DNA from: Protopterus annectens
Lineage: Eukaryota > Chordata > Ceratodontiformes > Protopteridae
DNA length: 64,000 bases
Direction of reading: 5' to 3'
Assembly (NCBI RefSeq): GCF_019279795.1
Contig: NC_056743.1
Coordinates: 629,262,994-629,326,993 of the forward strand
Shown piece after piece: positions 56,945 to 64,000 of this stretch. Position 1 is the first letter of the stretch. Each line of letters starts with the position of its first letter. Below the pieces are notes generated by a model. It was not told the DNA's origin, made no database searches, and worked only from the letters and a program-made list of their open reading frames with translations. The translations under genes were made by a program, and so were the position numbers.

Positions 56945-59900
56945 TTCATCTGAAGTTGTTAATCTTCTTCCTATTCATCACTGATGGGTTCGGTTCTGAG
57001 CCCTCGGAACCGAGTCGGCCTTATATCAAGCTTGCGTGCACCAAAAACTCTCGAGCTAAGCTGTTACCCATAATGCCCTTTACTCAGTTACCTCAGATCT
57101 CGTTTGCAGCGCAGCCATATAGCAGCATTTCACCAAGCTCTCCAGCTAAGTGATTTTTCCGATACATTTTCAAGTTTTTGTAAAATTTTTTTCCTGTTTA
57201 TAGTCTGTTCTTGATATCTATATTGTTTCAGCTCTACTCACAGGTATCTCTTTCTTACCATTGGTGGTATTTTCTAACTTTCTACCCTCGTGGTATCTTG
57301 TTGCCATTGTTGGTATTGCCTCCCTTTCTTTACTTCTTCATTTCCTTCACTTTCCTCACTCTTTCCCTTTTGCGTGAGAGTGTGTTCTGTGATGTCTGAA
57401 AAGAAGGGAACTACGGGGTTTAAACACTGCTCTTCTTGCAGTGGTAAACTGCCTAATAGTGACCTCCATGAAGAGTGTGTGTACTGTTTGGGGGTTCTGC
57501 ATTTGTCGGCGAAACCCCCGTGTGACATTTGTGCTAGCTTCAGTCAGCAGACACTGAATGAATGTTGTAATAAACTGATTTTGAAGGGCCTGCTTGCTTC
57601 ACCTTTTTTGGAGGCTATTTCTGCGACGGAGGTCTCATCTCCGCCTTCTGTGGACAAGAAACGTCCTCGCTCAGAACCCTCTTCACTGGCCGGCGGTGAC
57701 AGAGGTAAAAGTCATGCACACAAAGCCCATAAGTCCTCCTCAGAGCACCGATCTGTCTCCTCATTTCAGACTACTACATTGGTTCCGAGCTCAGCTCCAT
57801 TGAAGCTTACTGAGGTCGCCTCATCGGTGCCTACCCCGGCACCGACGACTACAGTGCCATCTACTGCCTTGGTTCTGATTAGCGTATCTGTTTCTGTCTC
57901 AGCACCAACATCACCCATTTCTGCTCCGATATCAGTTCCGACAACTACCTCAGAACCGTTTTTGTCATCCACCTCAGTTGTGACCTAAGCTCCGAGCCCG
58001 TTCTTGGCTCCAACCATACTGTTGTTGCTGGTTTCAGAATTGGAAATGGTGCAGTTCTGTGATACACCACGGACCCAATACTCATCTACTGTGGACCCAT
58101 TTGCCGGACAAGCCTGCAGCCCCTTTTTGGACCGGCCTGATTCCTCCTCAGGGGCATCGGTGAGATCCACCAGGAGCCTTTCAGAATTGGATGTGGTGTG
58201 CCTTTTTGACCAGCTGCTGACCGCCAGGAGAATTTCAAATCCGCCTATACCCTATCCCACTCCAGGCTTTGGGTCTATTACTCCAGCAACCCCTACTTAC
58301 TCTCCTCCCTTGGATCCCTCGGTTCCAAAGCTCATTTATCCAACTTTTTCTAGAGGACTCCCTTCCTTGGTGCCAGCAACGACTCTGTCTGAGGCCCCGA
58401 GACCCCTTTGGGTGTCGGTTCTGTCAGAACCCATCCTTCCTCAGTCTCATGCTTGGGGGGGGTGGAACCTCAGGTTCCGGTCTTGGTTCCGACGGTATTG
58501 TCGGTCCCGACTTCGGATCCGAGGGTGACTACCACTCCGAGTCTGCTTGAGGCTCCATCCCTGGGGGGCGGACCATCTGGAGTGGGGCGTGACCCCAGTT
58601 CCTATTTTGTCTTCTTTGGTTTGGGGCTCCCACTCTTCTTTGGGCAGGCCCGCTTTCCGGGTGATGGAGAGGGTGCTTGCTTCTAGCAATCCTCCTCTGT
58701 TGGTTATTCCCCCAGTTCCTTCTGAGCCACAGCTGTCAAAGGCCACCCCCCAGGACTCCAAGAGTACAAGGCCCAGGAAACCCCCTACCCAGGGTATTTC
58801 CTTTTCCGAGTCTTCTTTGTATGTTCCCACCGAAGAACCCCCTTGGAAACGGATGTGTAAGGGGAAACACATGGACTCTCCAGAGGAGTCCCTCATGGAA
58901 GATATGGACTACAATGATGGGGAAGGGTCCCTACAGTCACCCCCTGACTATGTCTCCTTCGGAGACATCATGGAAATCTTGAAACAGAGGGGTGACTGGA
59001 AGTCCTGTAACTCTTCCTTGGAGGAATCCGTATTCCTGCAGGCCTTTCGCTCTCAGCCCTCTACTTCTTGGGTGACCCCCCCCCCCCCGCCGATGAGTTG
59101 GTTAAACACATCGTGCAATGGGCATGGAAGAACCCTGACACCATTGAGGCCATCCCCAGGAGATCAGACAAAGTACTCTCCCCACCAGAGGATCAACCCC
59201 ATTGGTCTAGAGGTTTGCCAGTGGACGCTATGTTGGTGGCAGCAGCCTTGCAGAAGAGAGTCCTGCTGTTCAGCTGCCCAACAGAGAGTCCCGGGCAGTG
59301 GAAAGGTTAGGGAAGCGAGTTTTTGCGTCAGCGACCTTTGCAGTTAGGTCTCTGAACTTTTTGGCACATTTTATGAGGCTCCAGAGAGATCTTATCTCCG
59401 AACTCTCCAGAACGCTCGTGGGCCAAGTATCGGATGGAGCACGAGATAAAGTTGCTTCCCAACTTGCCACCCTAGAATCAATATCCAATTCATCCATGAA
59501 ATTGCTGTCACACGCAACTGAAGGAGCAGCTATAGCTGAAGGTGCGGGCGTAGTAATGAGATGCCATGCCTGGATGCGCATTTGTGACCTCGTGGACCCC
59601 TTCAAATCTTCCTTTCTAAATGCCCCTGTCGAGCCATCAGCTATGTTTGGTGCTAAGGTCAAGGATACATTAGCCAGGTGCGAGCAAGATGGGAAGACCT
59701 TGTCTGCCGTTGGCCTACGCCTTTCCAAACCTCAGCATTCCTTCTCCAGGAATCAGGAGCGGGAAGATGTGGCACAAGAAGTCTCAAGGTCCTTTCCGAG
59801 AGGACTCCTCCAGAGGCAGAGGGGGTTCCAATAATGGAAGACGTCCCTTTCGGGACAGAGGGGGTCCCCGGAACCAGGGCTCCAGAGATTCCTTCTCGAG

Positions 59901-62900
59901 TAGACCGTATCAGCGCTCCTGAGGTGCTGCCCAATTGCTTTCCTCTGGAAGCAGTCAGGGCACGTTTTTCTCTGCACCAAGCTGCCTGGCTCTTCATTAC
60001 AAACAATCAGTGGGTGCAGAGAATCATTACCAGAGGCTACCACATTCCCCTAATAACTTATCCAATACCTCCAAAATCCCTTCCCGATGTTCCACCAAGT
60101 CAAAGGGAGGAGGCAGCTTCCGAAATATGAAAGCTATGTCAAAAACAACCCATCCAACAGGTCCCCCCAGATCTGTGTGGATCAGGGTTCTACTCAAGAT
60201 TCTTTTTGGTGCCAAGGAAAACAGGGGACTGGAGGCCCATTCTGGATCTCAGCCAACTAAACAAATCGGCATTTCAGACCAAATTCCCCATGGTCATGAT
60301 TCAAACCATCCTCCCCTTTCTGCGGGAGGGTGTGTGGATGTGCTCATTAGATCTCCGGGATGCATATTACCATATCAAGATGGACAAATGCTCCAGGAGC
60401 CTCCTTCACTTCTGGTTGGGAGCCAATCACTACCAATTCAGAGCCCTGCCTTTCGGTCTATCGACAGCCCCCAGAGTGTTCACGAAATGCCTTGCAGTTG
60501 TAACAGCTCATCTGAGACTTCAGGGATACCAGGTGTTTCCATACCTACACGATTGGCTCCTCTCCGCCCCCACCAAGCATCTTCTGGTCAAGGCCCTCCG
60601 CTCCACCCTGGTTCTAGCAGAGTCACTAGGCATCACCATACATTGGGAGAAGTCCAATCTTCAGCCTTCACAACAGCTGGAATTCATAGGGGCAATATTC
60701 AACACCCAGTCAAGCCTGATCTCACTTCCTCTCCACAGGCTTCAGAAATTAAGGGCACAAGTTCAAGTGATACTCTGTTGAAGAAAGGTGTCTGCAGGGG
60801 AAACTCTCCAAGCCTTGGGATCTATGACTGCAGCCATCCCTATAGTTCCCTTAGCCAGACTACACATGAGATTACTACAATGGCCCTTCAGGCCCAATGG
60901 ATACCCAATCTTCACCCCCTGAGCTCACAGATTCTCATCACCAACACTTGCAAACTGGATCTCCAATGGTGGATGAGTACGGATGAAAATCTTTGGTGTC
61001 GCCCCTTCCAGTCTCCCTAGCCCAGCGCCATGGTGACCACAGATGCTTCCCTAATGGGGTGGGGGCGCCACTTCCAGGGAATGTCAGTCCAAGGCACGTG
61101 GTCCAATGTAGAGGTCAACTTGTATATCAATGTCCTGGAGTTAAGAGTGGTGCTATTGGAATTGCAAGCTTTTCATCCTCTCATTCCATCTGGAACAATT
61201 GCTGTCCAGTCAGACAACATGTCTGTGGTCTGGTACATAAACAGGGAGGGACCAAATCTTATCACCTATGTCATGAAGCCATGAGAATCTGGCAGTGGGC
61301 GATAGCTTCCAACTGCTTTCTGATCGCAATGCATATCCCGGGGAGCTCCAATGTGACTGCGGACAGGCTGAGCAGATGCATTCTTCATCCTCACGAGTGG
61401 TCTCTCAACCTAAGTGTGGAGGCGGAAATTTTTAAGCGTTGGGGCCAGCCATGCTGCGACCTTTTCATCTCTCCCTCAAACACAAAATGCAGCAGCTACT
61501 TTGCCCTCTTTCCCCCTCTCAGGGAGTCACCAAGAGACGCTCTGATCCACGATTGGCCCACGGGTCTCCTTTATGCTTATCCTCCGATTCCTCTGATTCC
61601 TCTTGTTCTAAGGAAAGCTATTCGGTTGAGAAGCAAAGTGATCCTCATTGCCCTGTTCTGGCCTCAAGTGTGGTTTCCCTTCCTTCGACCTCATCTGCTA
61701 CAACCTCCTTGGATCCTACACACTAGTCAGGACCTCATATCTCACCCACAAGGGCTGACTCCCCTGAATCTGTCCACTCTCAAGCTGACAGCTTGGTTTC
61801 TCCACTTCCGTTAGTTGCCAGGCAGGAAACCCTATCCTCACCCATACATGATATTATCTTGGCCTCTCATAAACCATCCACTAGGAAACTTTACAGGAAC
61901 AAATGGAAAAGATTCTCTATTTAGTCACGTAATCAGAAGCTAGACCCGTTCTCAGCCCCCGTAGCCACTATTCTTCATTATCTGGCTGAGCTGTTCGATA
62001 ATGGGGCCTTAGCTTCCACCATTTGAGTCCATCTAGCAGCTGTTTCCAATTTCCATAACGGGTCAGATGGAGTGCCACTTATTTCCTCTCGCCTTTGCAA
62101 GACCTTCCTCAAGGGTATTTTCCACAGCAGGCCTCCCATCAGACAGCCGGTGGAGGCATGGAATCTGTTTTGGGTTCTGCAGTCCCTTTCTCTGCCCTCT
62201 TTTGAGCCAGCTGCGACATGTGATCTAAAATTCCTGTCATGGAAATCCTTATTTCTGGTGGCTATAACTTCAGCCAGAAGAATTTCTGAATTACAGGCAT
62301 TATGTATCAAGAGTATCTGATCTTTCATAAGGACAGAGTATCACTTCGTACTAAGCCATCCTTTCTCCCCAAAGTGGTTTCTGATTTTTCAATTAACCAG
62401 TCCATTGAGCTCCCTGTGTTATTCCCAAATTACTCTAACAAGGGAGAATACGCCTGCATTCCTTGGATGTTCATAGACAATTACATTTCTATCTGGACAG
62501 AACTAAATCCTTTTGCAAGTTGGTCCAGCTTTTCATTTCCTTTATGGGTCCTAGAATGGGAGGTACAGTATCAAAAGTTACTTTGTCTAAATGGCTCAGG
62601 GATTGCATTGCCTTCACATAATTACTTACGGAGGGATCTAAGCCTGGCCAAATCAAAGCTCACTCAACTAGGGCTATTGCAGCATCTGTTGCCTTCCACT
62701 CTAGGGTCTCCATGGATGACATTTGTGCAGCTGACATTTGGGCTAAGCCGCACACTTTTATCAAGCATTACAAATTGAATCTGATCTCCAGAGGAAGAGC
62801 GGCCTTTGGTTCAATGGTTCTCAGGAATGTTCTTCCATAAGGGCCACCCAGGTTCTCCAAGTAGCTGGGGACTCGGTCCCATCAGTGATGAATAGTAAGA

Positions 62901-63272
62901 AGATTAACAACTTCAGATAAAGACGTTTTGTCTTATCATAACGTTCCATCTGAGTTGTTGATCTTCTTCCAGTCATCACACCCTCCCATTGACCCCCTCC
63001 TAAGGTTCCTGGTGGATCTTCTGGGTCTTTGTGGTGTATTAGGGTTTCTGTGCAGAGATGGCCTCTGACTTATTTCTTCTCGTGTATGTTGCATGCAGAC
63101 TTGAGCTGAGGTAACTGAGTAAAGACCATTGTGGGTAGCAGCTTAGCTTGAGAGTTATTGGTGCATGCAAGCTTGATATAAGGCTGACTCGGTTCCGAGG
63201 GTTCGGAACCGAACCCATCAATGATAACTGGAAGAAGATCAACAACTTGGAACGTTATGGTAAGACATAACT
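56945..63272 (+). mobile_element. DIRS-type retroelement fossil, copy E, nearly full length
   Basis: The most complete DIRS of the window, 6.3 kb. Parts: left inverted terminal repeat (56945-57140); gag (about 57392-59920) with a Cys-rich start, a Ser/Thr/Pro-rich middle and a helical core with RSLNFLAHFMRLQRDL; reverse transcriptase (about 60060-60790, GDWRPILDLSQLN, RDAYYHIKM); RNase H (about 60960-61430, TTDASLMGWG, SDNMSVVWYINREG, SSNVTADRLSR); tyrosine recombinase (about 61830-62840, LVAITSARRISEL); internal complementary region (62860-62985), whose two halves are complementary to the outer ends of the two terminal repeats; right inverted terminal repeat (63085-63272). It is broken by several interruptions in gag and pol. 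The terminal repeats have diverged visibly, so it is not recent. Confidence 0.9.
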
Positions 63273-64000
63273 TCTTTTTATAGTGTTGGATTAACACCTG
63301 ATTTCCATTTTCTTGTGATTGCTTTTTTTTAATTGCTAGTACTAATACACTCAGTGATGTACTTAAGTTGGAGTAATGAGTTAGAGGAGGCAATATATAG
63401 AAAAACATTACTGAATGTGGTCTGAAACCTGTTACAGGGCTTGTTTAAACTTTTCCAGGTCTGAAAACCTGGAACATCTGATCAATGTTTCTTCTTTTAT
63501 GCGTATTACATCTCCAATAACTACCTTCCACCTGAGGAAATATGTTTTGTAATCTACTAGAGATAAAAAAAAATACTGGAGTAGACATTTCTAGGTGAAT
63601 ATTCTAAATCATTATGACTATGTTGCCTACATAGGTGTGAGATAACTGTCTTGCAATTTGGTTTGCTAACTTTATTTTCCTTCCCATTCCTTCATTTCAT
63701 TGATTGATTCTTATACTTACCATGAAGTATTTTATTTGCTCTGTGTATTACTCCTCTATTAATTGCATCATCAGTTCTCTGTATAAGAGATTTTACTGGG
63801 TATGGTATTTCAATTTGTGCCCCTCTCCCAGCTCCTTCAGGTTTAATTTGGCTATTAATTCTTGCTACAGTATGTACTATTTAAGGTGTAGATCAGTTTA
63901 TCTGAGGTACTTGGACATTTGGATGAAAAAGGTGACAGTACTGCCTGCTAAGCAAAGAAATTAAACAGAAGATAAAGAAATATGTATCCTGTCTAACTCT
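63273..64000. other. Nothing recognised
   Basis: AT-rich sequence to the window end with no supported coding region or repeat. Confidence 0.45.

Noticed and set aside
56945-63272. Classical LTR retrotransposon or endogenous retrovirus
   Set aside because: The ends are inverted rather than direct repeats, there is a tyrosine recombinase instead of an integrase, and no protease or envelope is seen; DIRS fits better.
1-64000. CRISPR arrays, bacterial operons, tRNA or rRNA genes
   Set aside because: None seen; gene structure and repeats are those of a vertebrate nuclear genome.

Overview
The window looks like gene-poor, transposon-packed chromosomal DNA of a non-mammalian vertebrate. The evidence is an intronless vertebrate-type cytosolic HSP70 gene together with CR1-clade LINEs whose ORF1 carries an esterase domain, several DIRS-type retroelements, Penelope-like elements (PLEs) with inverted arms, and a tRNA-SINE-like repeat common in fish and amphibian genomes. 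A large-genome lineage such as a lungfish, caecilian or salamander fits, but the species is inferred and not read from the sequence.

The one convincing complete host gene is an HSP70 on the minus strand (16991-18910, 639 aa). It has its own promoter (TATA at 19095-19100, paired heat-shock units, a CRE palindrome, a strong four-unit heat-shock element at 19293-19310 and a CCAAT box) and a polyadenylation signal at 16251-16256. It lies in a stretch with comparatively few recognisable transposons (about 14.5-20 kb). The left edge (1-171) may hold the end of another host gene.

Layout: 0-0.7 kb possible gene end and 3' UTR; 0.7-4.5 kb DIRS copy A (minus); 4.9-12.6 kb DIRS copy B (minus), split by a nearly full-length CR1 (copy A), itself split by a short PLE; 13.9-14.5 kb a MITE; 15-19.3 kb HSP70; 20-21.3 kb CpG-rich palindromic repeats; 22.1-27.9 kb a degenerate tandem array and DIRS copy C (plus); 28-30.5 kb nothing recognised; 31.2-36.9 kb an old L1/Tx1-like LINE carrying a MITE and a CR1 (copy C); 37.2-39.8 kb a palindrome entered by a PLE that carries a CR1 fragment (copy D), with a SINE-like repeat in its right arm; 40-41.4 kb a duplicated microsatellite/hairpin block; 41.8-51.2 kb DIRS remnants with a PLE inside; 51.3-54.9 kb CR1 copy E (minus); 56.9-63.3 kb a nearly full-length but broken DIRS copy E with terminal inverted repeats and internal complementary region.

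The most interesting signal is in the PLEs. All three are compact, have inverted arms, are flanked by exact 14-bp target duplications, and carry hammerhead-ribozyme-like motifs. In the second one (44274-45353) the motif can be folded completely by eye, including short stems I and III, and occurs in both arms on opposite strands. Nested insertions give a relative chronology: DIRS before CR1 before PLE at 5-12 kb, and PLE before CR1 at 37-39 kb, so the families were active in overlapping periods.
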